From: Butyrivibrio sp.
Lineage (GTDB): Bacteria; Bacillota; Clostridia; Lachnospirales; Lachnospiraceae
Assembly (NCBI GenBank): GCA_015056495.1
Contig: SVGC01000002.1
Span: 1 to 64,000 of the forward strand
Length of the DNA: 64,000 bases
Direction of reading: 5' to 3'
The position numbers and the translations under genes are program-made. The notes beneath the pieces are model-generated. The model ran no database searches. It was not told the DNA's origin and saw only the letters and a list, made by a program, of their open reading frames with translations. This document shows, one piece after another, positions 1 through 8,990 of the stretch. Position 1 is the first letter of the stretch. Each line of letters starts with the position of its first letter.

Positions 1-50
1 ATCAAACTGAGCTCACTATACCCTGTCCTGTGACAGGGGTGAGTTTTGAT
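1..50 (+). terminator. Long imperfect hairpin at the window edge
   Basis: The first 50 bases fold into one hairpin: CCCTGTC at 21-27 pairs with GACAGGG at 32-38, GCTCAC near 11-16 with GTGAG at 39-43, and ATCAAA at 1-6 with TTTGAT at 45-50. It probably ends the transcription unit left of the window, although the T-run is short (TTTTGATTAAT). It shares GTCAGGG-type arms with hairpins at 7941-7976 and 32453-32486, so it may instead belong to a small repeat family. Confidence 0.4.
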
Positions 51-140
51 TAATCGTCAACGAGACACTACACTAGTACATGAGTGGATTTGGCTAAATA
101 ATTCATTTATCGTACTGGAATTTTTTTAAGGATAAATGTT

Positions 141-857
141 ATGTTGAGACTTGTTTGGGTTATTTTGGTATCTATGCCCTTTATTATGTATTATGCATTA
201 CGTGTAACTTATGTTGAAAAACACAGGGACAGTTACGATGAAGCAACCCGCTATAAGATAGCTAGACATATGGTTGCCATTATGAAACATAATGGAGGTA
301 TAAGGACTAAGGCATATGGTGTTGAGAATCTGCCAAAGGATTGCGGATACGTGATGTATGCCAATCATCAGGGAAAATATGATACCTTGGGCATCATCGG
401 TGCTCATGCACAGCCATGTACCATATTGATCGATGAGAAAAGGTCACATCTGATATTTGCAAATGAGTTTATTACTTTACTTAAGGGATGCAGGATAGAC
501 AAATCGGATATAAGAGCACAGGTCAAGGCTATATATCAGATCATTGAGGAAGTGAAAAAAGGAAGACGATATATTGTTTTCCCTGAGGGCGGATATAAGA
601 ATAATCATAACAGCTTGCAGGAATTTCTTCCCGGAGCTTTTAAATGTGCCATCAAGGCCAAAAGTCCGATTGTTCCAGTCGCGCTTATCAATTCATATAA
701 AGTATTTGATCTAAGTTCATTTTCACTTATTCCTGTTACTACACAGGTTCATTTTCTTGAGCCTATTTATTATGAGGAGTATAAGGGACTGTCCTCTGTA
801 CAGATTTCCAATATTGTAAAGGACAGGATCAACGAGACTATTAAAAAATATGCCTGA
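141..857 (+). CDS. PlsC-like 1-acyl-glycerol-3-phosphate acyltransferase
   Basis: A 238-residue LPLAT/PlsC-family acyltransferase. Such enzymes transfer an acyl chain to lysophosphatidic acid in phospholipid synthesis at the inner face of the membrane. The family catalytic block NHxxxxD is visible as NHQGKYD (His76, Asp81), and the phosphate-binding block is FPEGG at 147-151. Residues 4-20 form one hydrophobic N-terminal membrane segment, and the length is normal. The ATG at 141 follows an AAGGA about ten bases upstream. It is the first gene of the window and lies 23 bases from the next one. The family is secure; the exact acyl acceptor is not. Confidence 0.85.
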   Translation: MLRLVWVILVSMPFIMYYALRVTYVEKHRDSYDEATRYKIARHMVAIMKHNGGIRTKAYGVENLPKDCGYVMYANHQGKYDTLGIIGAHAQPCTILIDEKRSHLIFANEFITLLKGCRIDKSDIRAQVKAIYQIIEEVKKGRRYIVFPEGGYKNNHNSLQEFLPGAFKCAIKAKSPIVPVALINSYKVFDLSSFSLIPVTTQVHFLEPIYYEEYKGLSSVQISNIVKDRINETIKKYA

Positions 858-880
858 ATTATTGGTGCTTGAAGGAAAAA

Positions 881-2512
881 ATGTCTAAACAAACTAAGTT
901 TTTATCAATTGCAATCGGCCTTTTACAGGGTATGGATGAATATAAGCATGATGCTGTGGTAAATTCAATGACAGCAGAACGCTTGTATGAAGCTCTTAAA
1001 AGACATGGACTAGAGGATGGACCTTGTGAGCCTATAGAAAACAAGGCTCTTGGCCGAATACTTATAACTGTTTTAGATGAAAATAAAAAAGGTACACCTT
1101 GCCAGGTAAAGTTTTTTAAACTGCTGGAGGGTGAGGGCTTTGATGATTTTGACAGGGTAAATGGCAAGATCACAATGAGCAGATACACAACCTACTATAA
1201 TGGCAGACTCACGGCAGATCTTGAGATTGGCAGATATGTTGTTGAGATATCCAAGGGCAGTGAATATGAGATCATCACTGATCACGTTGATGTTACTGCC
1301 AGTGCTGTTATCTGCAGGGATTATGAGCTTAAGCGTTTTATAGATCTTGGAGCTTTGGGATGGCATGCCGGAGATCTGCATCATCACAGCGTTTACAGTT
1401 CTCCTGTCTGGAAAGGTGATGACCTGGTAGTGGAGTCTGCCAGTGATGTGGCACTGTCGATGATGGCTATGGGACTGACTTATGGATGCCTTAGCGACCA
1501 TCATAATGTTTTTAACCATGATGCCTGGAGAAAAACACAGGCAAAGGATTTTTGCCCCATAGTATCCAAGGAAATATCTACTTCTAACGGACATGTTATG
1601 TCCATGGGAGTTGAGAAAGACGTTATATATGCTATTCCTGATGATGAGCATAGAACAGATGAGTATCTTAGAGGCGAGTTTAGAAGGATAGTACAAGAGA
1701 TCAAAAGCGAAAAAGGTCTTGCACAGCTAAATCACCCTAGGGATCTGCAGAGATCCATTTCATGGAATCCTGATTTCTACAATATGATAGATATTTTTGA
1801 GACTCTGGAGATATGGAATGGTTCTAATCCTATGGAAAAGGGTACGACCAATGATAAGGCTTTAAAGCTCTGGGAGAGTCTTCTTGGCCAGGGACGGTTC
1901 ATTCCGGCTACTGCAGGAAGTGATTGTCACAATACTAAAGCAGATGATTACAATGTGCTTTTTGATGAGATGGTATGTTTGTATCAAAGTCTCAAAGACG
2001 CTGATTATAAAGAAGTTGAAGATGGCGAGGAGCTATATTGTTTCAGACTGATAATGGAGAAGGTCATAAATATTCTTGAAAAATGGGCTGAGACTGACCT
2101 GACTAGTGGTGGAGTAAGGACCTATGTACATCTGGATAATGATTTAGATCCTGAAATTGTTATGGATGCGCTCCGGCATGGATGTTCTTTTTTGACTGAC
2201 GGGCCGATCCTTTTCTTTAAGATCCTTGGAGCCTTTCCGGGTAGTAGGATCAAGATCCATAGTAATGATGTGGAGCTTGAGATAACTCTTTTGTCTAACA
2301 GACCTGTAAAGACATTAGAGATACATTCTGATAAGGGGGCACCTGTTGTATATGATCTTCAGGAAGAGACTCTTACTATGAGCGATGGACGTTTTTATGA
2401 TCACAGCTGCCGTCTGAATATGGATGTTTCAGATATCAATTGGATATATCTGATTGCCAGAGATGATTGTACTAATATGGCGATCACTAATCCGATATTT
2501 TTGGATAAATAA
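881..2512 (+). CDS. CehA/McbA-type metallohydrolase with PHP domain
   Basis: A 543-residue protein whose centre and C-terminal half match the PHP superfamily of metal-dependent phosphoesterases, CehA/McbA type. Metal ligands are recognisable as GDLHHHSVYS (Asp165, His167, His169), SDHHN near 205-209, QLNHP and GSDCHN. The N-terminal ~150 residues look like a beta-rich accessory domain of unknown role. I start at ATG 881, which has GAAGGA five bases upstream, rather than at the in-frame TTG at 869. It is followed within 27 bases by a heparinase-like protein and then a solute-binding lipoprotein, so a role in using or sensing an imported glycan is inferred. The substrate is unknown. Confidence 0.75.
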   Translation: MSKQTKFLSIAIGLLQGMDEYKHDAVVNSMTAERLYEALKRHGLEDGPCEPIENKALGRILITVLDENKKGTPCQVKFFKLLEGEGFDDFDRVNGKITMSRYTTYYNGRLTADLEIGRYVVEISKGSEYEIITDHVDVTASAVICRDYELKRFIDLGALGWHAGDLHHHSVYSSPVWKGDDLVVESASDVALSMMAMGLTYGCLSDHHNVFNHDAWRKTQAKDFCPIVSKEISTSNGHVMSMGVEKDVIYAIPDDEHRTDEYLRGEFRRIVQEIKSEKGLAQLNHPRDLQRSISWNPDFYNMIDIFETLEIWNGSNPMEKGTTNDKALKLWESLLGQGRFIPATAGSDCHNTKADDYNVLFDEMVCLYQSLKDADYKEVEDGEELYCFRLIMEKVINILEKWAETDLTSGGVRTYVHLDNDLDPEIVMDALRHGCSFLTDGPILFFKILGAFPGSRIKIHSNDVELEITLLSNRPVKTLEIHSDKGAPVVYDLQEETLTMSDGRFYDHSCRLNMDVSDINWIYLIARDDCTNMAITNPIFLDK

Positions 2513-2538
2513 GCTTGCTGGGGTATTTTGGGGTTATT

Positions 2539-4185
2539 ATGAAGGAACATTATACTTATATTTTGAAGGGTACTGAGAAAAGAGTAGTAAATTCTTTTCC
2601 TTTTCAGATTTTAGATGAGAGTAAGCCTGATTTTGGAGCATTCGTAGATAAATCGGGCATTGTACAAGCTAAATATACTATTTACAGGGCTTGTTCCATG
2701 ATCGCTCTTTATCTGTGCAGGGACAGCAAGTTTTATCATGATGATAGACTTTATAACAGGATAATGCCTGCTATTGCATATGTGGAGAAGGTGCAGCATG
2801 AAAACGGCCTTTTTGACTATGTTACCTGTAATTTTTATTCTGCACCTGACACTGCATTTATTTTAAAAAAGATGCTGAATTTCTATCTGTATCTTAAGGA
2901 TATAGATAGAGATGACAAGGAAAATGAGATTTATGGCAGATTTGAAAATATAATCAAAAAGGGAGCTTACGGCATCATGGAAGGCGGCTTTCATACGCCT
3001 AACCACAGATGGGTAATAGCTTCTATATTGATGATGTGCTCAAGGCTCTTTAATGAAGAGAAAATGAAAGATGTTGCTGACAGGTATCTGGCTGAGGGCA
3101 TTGATTGTAACGAAGATGGTGAATTTGCTGAAAAGTCAGCAGGCAATTACAATCGCGTCAACAATGACGCCATGATCCTTTTGACTGAGGCTACTGGAGA
3201 TGAGACCTACGAAGAGTGTGCTGTCAGAAATCTTAAGATGATGCTTCAGTATTGGGAGATGGATGGGTCAGTTTTTTCAGCTAATTCTACGAGATTTGAC
3301 AAGGATCTTGTTACATATCCCAAGTATTACTATACCGAATATATGCTCATGGCTCATAAGCATAATATTCCTGAATTTTACCAGATGGCCAATACCATAA
3401 TCGATATAAATAAGGAAAAGGGGCTGCTTGAGCCGGATGTTCTTATATTTTTTATGAGGTATCCACAGTGGAAGGATACTGAATATGAAGAGAGATTTTC
3501 TTACCCTGACTATGAAGTAATGTACAGGGAATCAGGGATCGTACGTGCAAGAAGTGGTAATTACACCTTTACCATTATGAATGGTAAGTCTGATTTTCTA
3601 TATTTTAACCTGGGTACAATGGAACTCATTATGAAGGTGACGGGAAGCTTTTGTGAGCATAGAGCCTTTAGATCAGAGACATTAGACCATAACGCAGGCG
3701 CCTATCATCTTCATCAGACTATGAGGGGCTGGTATTATCTTCCATGGAAAGATGAAAATCGTCCTGCTACCAGTAACTGGTGGGAAATGGACAATGACAG
3801 CCGCGATAAAAAGCTGGGGCCTGATCTGGATATTGATGTATATATATCAGAAAGACCTCAAAAGGATGGACTGGATGTTAGAGTAGTAACGGAAGGAGTT
3901 GAAAACGATCCTTTTAGAGTAGAGGTGGCTGTTTGCGGCGCTACTTTTATGGAAAATGATTATATGGCTTCCTATCTTGATGGCTCCGAGGCTATAACTG
4001 TCAAGGCTGGAAGTACTTTGTTTACTAATAATGTAGATACTTTGACTGTGGGTCCTGGTTTTGGTAATCATCATTTTATGGAAGGAAAAGAGGATTCTGA
4101 AGGAAAGATAAAGGGTGCTACTACCTTGTATTTTACTGATTATACAGGTTTTGATCATACGATTAGTATTATGAGGAGGAATTAA
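2539..4185 (+). CDS. Heparinase II/III-like alpha-toroid protein, function unknown
   Basis: 548 residues with no signal peptide. The first ~290 residues look like a helical (alpha/alpha) toroid with aromatic, His- and Asn-rich stretches such as GGFHTPNHRW and GNYNRVNNDA. The remainder is beta-rich. This two-part plan resembles heparinase II/III-type lyases and related glycoside-active enzymes, but I cannot point to a diagnostic catalytic set. ATG 2539 is preferred to the in-frame TTG at 2515 because GGGG stands six bases before it. The gene lies between a PHP hydrolase and a solute-binding lipoprotein in one unit, which fits intracellular handling of an oligosaccharide. The family assignment is an inference from fold-like features only. 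Confidence 0.5.
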   Translation: MKEHYTYILKGTEKRVVNSFPFQILDESKPDFGAFVDKSGIVQAKYTIYRACSMIALYLCRDSKFYHDDRLYNRIMPAIAYVEKVQHENGLFDYVTCNFYSAPDTAFILKKMLNFYLYLKDIDRDDKENEIYGRFENIIKKGAYGIMEGGFHTPNHRWVIASILMMCSRLFNEEKMKDVADRYLAEGIDCNEDGEFAEKSAGNYNRVNNDAMILLTEATGDETYEECAVRNLKMMLQYWEMDGSVFSANSTRFDKDLVTYPKYYYTEYMLMAHKHNIPEFYQMANTIIDINKEKGLLEPDVLIFFMRYPQWKDTEYEERFSYPDYEVMYRESGIVRARSGNYTFTIMNGKSDFLYFNLGTMELIMKVTGSFCEHRAFRSETLDHNAGAYHLHQTMRGWYYLPWKDENRPATSNWWEMDNDSRDKKLGPDLDIDVYISERPQKDGLDVRVVTEGVENDPFRVEVAVCGATFMENDYMASYLDGSEAITVKAGSTLFTNNVDTLTVGPGFGNHHFMEGKEDSEGKIKGATTLYFTDYTGFDHTISIMRRN

Positions 4186-4188
4186 CGT

Positions 4189-5787
4189 ATGAAAAGAAAG
4201 AGTATTGCCAGAACATTGGCACTTGCTTTAGCAATGGTAATTATGACTGGTTGTTCAAAATCTGAAAATGAAGAAATGCATGCCGTGGATGGTTATTTAC
4301 CTGCGCAGTCATCTACAGAAGAAGAAAATCTCTATGGCGAAGAAGTTACTATAAGAGTAATGGTGTGGGATCGTGGAGATGCTGCTATTGGAACAAATGC
4401 TGAAAATAATGCGTTGACTGACTGGATAAAACAGCAGGTTAGCGATCTTTATAATATCAATGTTGAATATGTTTCAATACCGAGAGTAGAGTCTGATGAA
4501 AAGCTCAATATCATGATGTCTGCTGGAACTGCTCCGGATATAGTATTTACCTACGATCAAGCGCTTTTTTATAATTATGCTTCTAATGGTCAGCTTAATG
4601 AATTATCTGAGGTATATGAACAATATGGGCAGAATATCCAGAACTACTGCGCTGAGGCTCAGGATGGAGTCGGAGATCTTGCAGATGGCAAATATGCTGT
4701 CATGAAGCAGCGCGGAACTGAAAGTGCAAGACATGTTTCATATATCCGTAAGGACTGGCTTGATGAGCTTGGCATGGAAGTTCCGACTACCAAAGAAGAG
4801 CTTGGAGAGTACCTGTACGCTGTAAAGGATGCTGGGCTTGGTACACCTTGGGCTATGAGTGGCAGACAGGATACTGAAAAAATGTATCTTAATTTTGTGG
4901 GTTCTTATGTTGATCTGGAATCTGACAGGGACGCCTACATATATAGTGAGCAATATATGACAATTGCTCCAGGATCCAAAGAAGGATTAAAACAGCTGAA
5001 TGCCTGGTATAATGACGGTCTTATTACACAGGATTTTACTGAAGATACATCAGAAGATAATTTCAAGAGAGCTGTTTCTGAGGGAAAAGCTGGATTTGTG
5101 CTTGATGATGCTACTAATATATGGAGCTGCATTGCAACCCTTAATACAACTATAAATGTGCAACCTACATGGATCCCGATAAACTGTTTTGAAACCTCAG
5201 ATGGAACATACAGAAATCCCTTTGAATATCGACATGCCATGTTTGTTATGATCCCGTCAACTGCTGATGAGGCCAAGACAATAGCTTGTATGAAATATTT
5301 GAACTGGCTTGCTGATCCTGAGGTTGCAGTTCAGGTCAGATATACACCTGATCTTATATATGATTCAAATGGTGTGGCAGTGGAGCCTTCAAGTGCGATC
5401 AAGGAAGAAATTGGTTATCCCGGAACCTGTGATGATCTTTGTATCATGAATCTTAATTTTGAGTGGGTTAATTCTTTTGATATCCTTGCTCAGAGTAATT
5501 ATGATAATCAGGAAAAAGACTGGGCTACAGTTGACTGGTATCAGGATTATTACGAGACCACTTCCATTGGTAAATTCAGATTCCCTACTTATGGCGTTGT
5601 TTCTGATGCAGAATCTACTTATGGAACTGACTTAACGATCAGAATGACCGAATTTGCATATGATTGCATAACAGCTCCGGCTGATGAATTTGATACAGTA
5701 TACGAATCAGGCTATGACGAACTTGTAAACGCTGGCCTTCAAAAGATACTGGACGCCAGAGCAGAATATTTTGATAGCGTGAATTGA
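4189..5787 (+). CDS. Extracellular solute-binding lipoprotein (family 1, sugar type)
   Basis: A 532-residue ABC-importer binding protein. It has a lipoprotein signal with lipobox MTGC (lipidated Cys22), then an acidic linker, then a typical opening strand of the family (VTIRVMVWDRGD). The sequence MMSAGTAPDIVFTYD at about 104-118 is the usual ligand-domain signature of LplA/family-1 binding proteins. ATG 4189 sits three bases after the previous stop and has AGGAGG just upstream. No permease or ATPase gene is adjacent, so it must borrow a transporter encoded elsewhere or act as a receptor. The stop codon lies inside the first copy of a REP-like repeat. Confidence 0.85.
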   Translation: MKRKSIARTLALALAMVIMTGCSKSENEEMHAVDGYLPAQSSTEEENLYGEEVTIRVMVWDRGDAAIGTNAENNALTDWIKQQVSDLYNINVEYVSIPRVESDEKLNIMMSAGTAPDIVFTYDQALFYNYASNGQLNELSEVYEQYGQNIQNYCAEAQDGVGDLADGKYAVMKQRGTESARHVSYIRKDWLDELGMEVPTTKEELGEYLYAVKDAGLGTPWAMSGRQDTEKMYLNFVGSYVDLESDRDAYIYSEQYMTIAPGSKEGLKQLNAWYNDGLITQDFTEDTSEDNFKRAVSEGKAGFVLDDATNIWSCIATLNTTINVQPTWIPINCFETSDGTYRNPFEYRHAMFVMIPSTADEAKTIACMKYLNWLADPEVAVQVRYTPDLIYDSNGVAVEPSSAIKEEIGYPGTCDDLCIMNLNFEWVNSFDILAQSNYDNQEKDWATVDWYQDYYETTSIGKFRFPTYGVVSDAESTYGTDLTIRMTEFAYDCITAPADEFDTVYESGYDELVNAGLQKILDARAEYFDSVN

Positions 5788-5858
5788 GTCACCGGGGACG
5801 TATCAAAATGACTCATTGCGTACAATGAGTCACTGGGGACGTATCAGATTGACTCATT
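5785..5858. repeat. Pair of REP-like palindromic elements
   Basis: Two 31-base units (5785-5815 and 5826-5856) each begin TGAGTCA and end TGACTCA, a 7-base terminal inverted repeat around a core GGGGACGTATCA. They differ at only a few bases and are in tandem. At the junction, TGACTCATTG (5809-5818) and CAATGAGTCA (5823-5832) form a perfect 10-base inverted repeat with a four-base loop. The first unit supplies the stop codon of the upstream lipoprotein. GGGGACG-type repeats of this kind are often scattered through genomes that encode REP-associated tyrosine transposases; no such gene is in this window. Confidence 0.7.
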
Positions 5859-5900
5859 GTCATATATATATTTTTGAAAAAAACTACTTGGAGGTAAGGC

Positions 5901-7925
5901 ATGAATAAATCTAAATTACAGAAAATCGAGTTAGAGGATATTACTAAATATAAAATCCCTTCACATCCTCTTTTTAGCCCTGATGGTAAAAATGTTGCTT
6001 TTCAGGTTACAAGAAGTGATGTCGATAAGAATGAATATCATACTGACATATGGCTATATACAATAGGTGATGATAAGGCAAGACAGGTTACATGGACTCT
6101 GGATGCCGGTATTGTTATCTGGGCTGATAATGAAAATATTATTTTATCCAGACATACTAAAGATGATAAGGCAGGAACAACAAAACTCTATAAATTAAAT
6201 ATATCAGGCGGTGAGGCTAGACCATGGCTCACACTTCCTTTTCCTGTCAATACATTTAAAAAGGTAAACGACAAGCTCTTTGCAGCTCTTGGCAATATCA
6301 AGGCCAGCGACCCTGATGCATACAAGGACAGTGAGGAGACCAGAAAGAAGAAGGAAGAGCAGGAAAAAGAAGATAAGGATTATCAGATAGTTGATGAGAT
6401 TCCTTATTGGTTCAATGGGGCCGGATTTACTAATGGCAGTAGGACAGCTCTTTTTACTGTGGAAATAATTGAAGATGATGGCGCATCTGAAGCTAAAGCT
6501 GCTTGCAAGAGAGTGACACAGCCATATTTTAATGCAAATGATCTGTATGTTAAGGATGAAAAGATCTATTATTGCGGAAATATTGAAAAGTCAAAGCAGT
6601 CAAAGTATCAGAATGTATACGCTTATGATATTAAGACAAAAAAGACAGAAGGTATCTATAAAAAGAATGATCTGTCACTTGGCGGATTGTTTAGCCTGGA
6701 TGGCAAATTGTATGTGTATGCTTCTGATATGAAGAAATATGGTACTAACCAGACCAGTGATATATGCCTTGTTGAAAAGGATAAGATATCTGCAGCCTAT
6801 GTTCCGGAAGTTTCCCTGTATTCTTCAGTTCTGGGAGATACTGCTGAAGGCTTTGGCGGTATCTATGAAGGAGAAAAAGAGTATCTGTCAGTTGCTACTG
6901 TAAGAGATCATAATGCTATTTTCAAGTTTACAGCTGATAAATCCGGTAAAAAGCTTAGTAAGAAGACTATTTGGGAAGAAGACGGTCTTGTGTGCTCAAT
7001 GGATGCTTCCAAAGATGATATAGCTATCATTTACCAGGGATGGGATCATGTGGCAGAGTTTTTTGTAATGGATAAAAAGACAATGAACAAAAAGCGCGTC
7101 ACTTTCCTTAATGATGAAGTAACTGAAGGCAGATATATTGCAAAGCCAAACAGAATAGACTATACCTCTGAAGGACTTGACCTTCGCGGATGGGTACTGC
7201 TCCCTGATGGATTTGATCCTAAGAAGAAATATCCTGCAGTTCTTGACGTTCACGGCGGTCCAAGATGCGTATATGGTGAGACTTTCTTCCATGAGATGCA
7301 GCTATGGGTAGCAAAGGGATACGTAGTATTTTTTACCAATATCAAAGGTTCTGATGGAAGAGGCGATGAGTTTGCTGATATAAGAAATGACTATGGTAAA
7401 ACAGATTTTAAGAACCTTATGGATTTTACAGATGCTGTTCTTGAGGCTTATCCAAATATTGACAAGACTAAGCTATGTGAAACCGGCGGAAGCTATGGCG
7501 GATTTATGACAAACTGGATAATCGGTCATACAGACAGGTTCTGCTGCGCAGCCAGCCAGAGATCAATTTCAAACTGGATCTCATTTTCATTTATTTCTGA
7601 TATTGGAGAGATATTTGGACCTGATCAGTGCGGAGCTGCTAATGCTTTTGGCGATGATAATACCAGGATTTTATGGGATCAGTCTCCTCTGAAATATGCA
7701 GATAAGGTTAAGACGCCTACATTATTCCTTCATAGTGATGAAGATTACAGATGTCCTCTTCCTGAGGGTATGCAGATGATGCAGGCAATTGCAGCAAGAG
7801 GTGTTGAGACCAGAATGTGCATCTTCCGTGGCGAAAACCATGAGCTTTCAAGAGCAGGTAAGCCTAAACACAGAATGAAGAGACTTACTGAGATAACCAA
7901 CTGGTTCGATAAACATACTAAATAA
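5901..7925 (+). CDS. S9 family prolyl oligopeptidase / acylaminoacyl-peptidase
   Basis: A 674-residue cytoplasmic serine peptidase with the usual S9C layout: an N-terminal beta-propeller (about 1-400) made of repeats such as HPLFSPDGKNVAFQ, then an alpha/beta hydrolase domain. The catalytic triad is visible as Ser531 in GGSYGG, Asp615 in HSDEDYRCP and His647 in RGENHEL. These enzymes remove short or acylated peptides and finish peptide breakdown. ATG 5901 has GGAGGT nine bases upstream. It forms a unit of its own between a REP-like pair and a hairpin. The class is certain; the exact substrate preference is not. Confidence 0.92.
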   Translation: MNKSKLQKIELEDITKYKIPSHPLFSPDGKNVAFQVTRSDVDKNEYHTDIWLYTIGDDKARQVTWTLDAGIVIWADNENIILSRHTKDDKAGTTKLYKLNISGGEARPWLTLPFPVNTFKKVNDKLFAALGNIKASDPDAYKDSEETRKKKEEQEKEDKDYQIVDEIPYWFNGAGFTNGSRTALFTVEIIEDDGASEAKAACKRVTQPYFNANDLYVKDEKIYYCGNIEKSKQSKYQNVYAYDIKTKKTEGIYKKNDLSLGGLFSLDGKLYVYASDMKKYGTNQTSDICLVEKDKISAAYVPEVSLYSSVLGDTAEGFGGIYEGEKEYLSVATVRDHNAIFKFTADKSGKKLSKKTIWEEDGLVCSMDASKDDIAIIYQGWDHVAEFFVMDKKTMNKKRVTFLNDEVTEGRYIAKPNRIDYTSEGLDLRGWVLLPDGFDPKKKYPAVLDVHGGPRCVYGETFFHEMQLWVAKGYVVFFTNIKGSDGRGDEFADIRNDYGKTDFKNLMDFTDAVLEAYPNIDKTKLCETGGSYGGFMTNWIIGHTDRFCCAASQRSISNWISFSFISDIGEIFGPDQCGAANAFGDDNTRILWDQSPLKYADKVKTPTLFLHSDEDYRCPLPEGMQMMQAIAARGVETRMCIFRGENHELSRAGKPKHRMKRLTEITNWFDKHTK

Positions 7926-7940
7926 TTGATATATACTTTC

Positions 7941-7976
7941 AGGGTCAGGGGCTTTTAAGATTGAGTCCCTGACTCT
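7941..7976 (+). terminator. Hairpin after the S9 peptidase
   Basis: AGGGTCAGGGG (7941-7951) pairs with TCCCTGACTCT (7966-7976): 11 pairs including two G-T wobbles. There is no proper T-tract after it, so termination may be weak, and it could be a mobile palindrome. Confidence 0.45.
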
Positions 7977-7998
7977 GTTATGAATGGAGCAGGATTGC

Positions 7999-8904
7999 AT
8001 GGATAGATTGGAACTTTTGAATAAGACCAAGCTTTTTGTACTTGATATGGACGGAACATTTTACCTTGGAAACAGGATTCTTGAGGGATCTTTAGATTTT
8101 CTCAGGGCTGTAGAAAAGGCTGGCAAACGCTATGTGTTTTTTACCAATAATTCTTCTCAGTCACCTGAAAAATATATTGATAAGCTGGCTAAGATGAATT
8201 GCCACATTACTAGAGATCAGATCATGACTTCCGGAGATGTGATGATATCTTATCTGGATACTTATTATAAGGGAAAGAGCGTATATCTGCTGGGAACAGA
8301 GCCTTTGATCAAGAGCTTTAAGGATGCGGGTATAAATTTGATCAATGATCAGGTAAAAAATTATAAAGACCAGAAGGCTTCAGAAATTGGTGATCCGGAT
8401 GATGATGATTATCTCTGGTGTGAGAGAAATGCATATGACTATATGGAAGAAGGAATTGTGACTCCGGATATTGTAGTTGTGGGATTTGATAAGACTCTCA
8501 CCTATGAATCCTTAACGAGAGCCTGCAATTATATTAGAAATGGAGCCTTGTTCCTTGCAACTCATCTTGATATTAATTGTCCTGTGGAGGGCGGATTTAT
8601 TCCTGATTGCGGAGCTATGTGTGCTGCTATTACTTTAAGCACCGGCGTTAAGCCTACTTATGTGGGCAAGCCTTTTGCACAGACAGCTGACATGGTAGAG
8701 AGACTTACTGGAGTAGATAAGTCCGGGATCACCTTTGTGGGAGACCGCTTATATACTGATGTTGCAACCGGAGTAAATAACGGAGCCATGGGAGTTCTTG
8801 TTTTATCTGGAGAGGCTACAATGGAAGACGTTGATAAATCTGACGTCAAGCCGGATGCTATTTTTGATTCCATCGGCGAGATGGGAAAACTTATCAGACA
8901 ATAA
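7999..8904 (+). CDS. HAD-IIA family hydrolase (NagD/AraL-like phosphatase)
   Basis: A 301-residue haloacid-dehalogenase-type phosphatase. Motif I is LDMDGT with nucleophile Asp16 and general acid Asp18. FFTNNSSQSP is motif II, and GDRLYTDVATG is the C-terminal metal-binding motif. The large cap between motifs II and III and the total length fit subclass IIA (NagD, p-nitrophenylphosphatase). ATG 7999 is chosen over ATG 7984 because a GAGCAGGA-type site stands just before it. It is likely a housekeeping sugar- or nucleotide-phosphate phosphatase; the substrate cannot be read from sequence. Confidence 0.88.
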   Translation: MDRLELLNKTKLFVLDMDGTFYLGNRILEGSLDFLRAVEKAGKRYVFFTNNSSQSPEKYIDKLAKMNCHITRDQIMTSGDVMISYLDTYYKGKSVYLLGTEPLIKSFKDAGINLINDQVKNYKDQKASEIGDPDDDDYLWCERNAYDYMEEGIVTPDIVVVGFDKTLTYESLTRACNYIRNGALFLATHLDINCPVEGGFIPDCGAMCAAITLSTGVKPTYVGKPFAQTADMVERLTGVDKSGITFVGDRLYTDVATGVNNGAMGVLVLSGEATMEDVDKSDVKPDAIFDSIGEMGKLIRQ

Positions 8905-8907
8905 TTT

Positions 8908-8947
8908 AATCTATTTTTATTATTTTTTATATATGGTAAAATAGATT
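8908..8947 (+). promoter_or_regulatory. Candidate trpS promoter (extended -10) within an inverted repeat
   Basis: TGGTAAAAT at 8934-8942 fits an extended -10 (TGnTAAAAT) about 49 bases before trpS; no good -35 is seen. AATCTATTTT (8908-8917) and AAAATAGATT (8938-8947) are a perfect 10-base inverted repeat that overlaps it, so the site may also act as a weak hairpin behind the HAD gene. The leader is too short for a T-box. Confidence 0.4.
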
Positions 8948-8990
8948 CTTGTGTAGTTATTTTATAAAAGAAACAACGAGGGATTTTAGT

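Noticed and set aside
1073-1696. 207-codon minus-strand reading frame inside the PHP hydrolase gene
   Set aside because: It lacks a ribosome site and lies antisense to a gene with clear catalytic motifs; it is a shadow frame, like the other long antisense frames in this window.
8905-8990. T-box leader before trpS
   Set aside because: Only 86 bases separate the genes and no specifier or T-box consensus is present.
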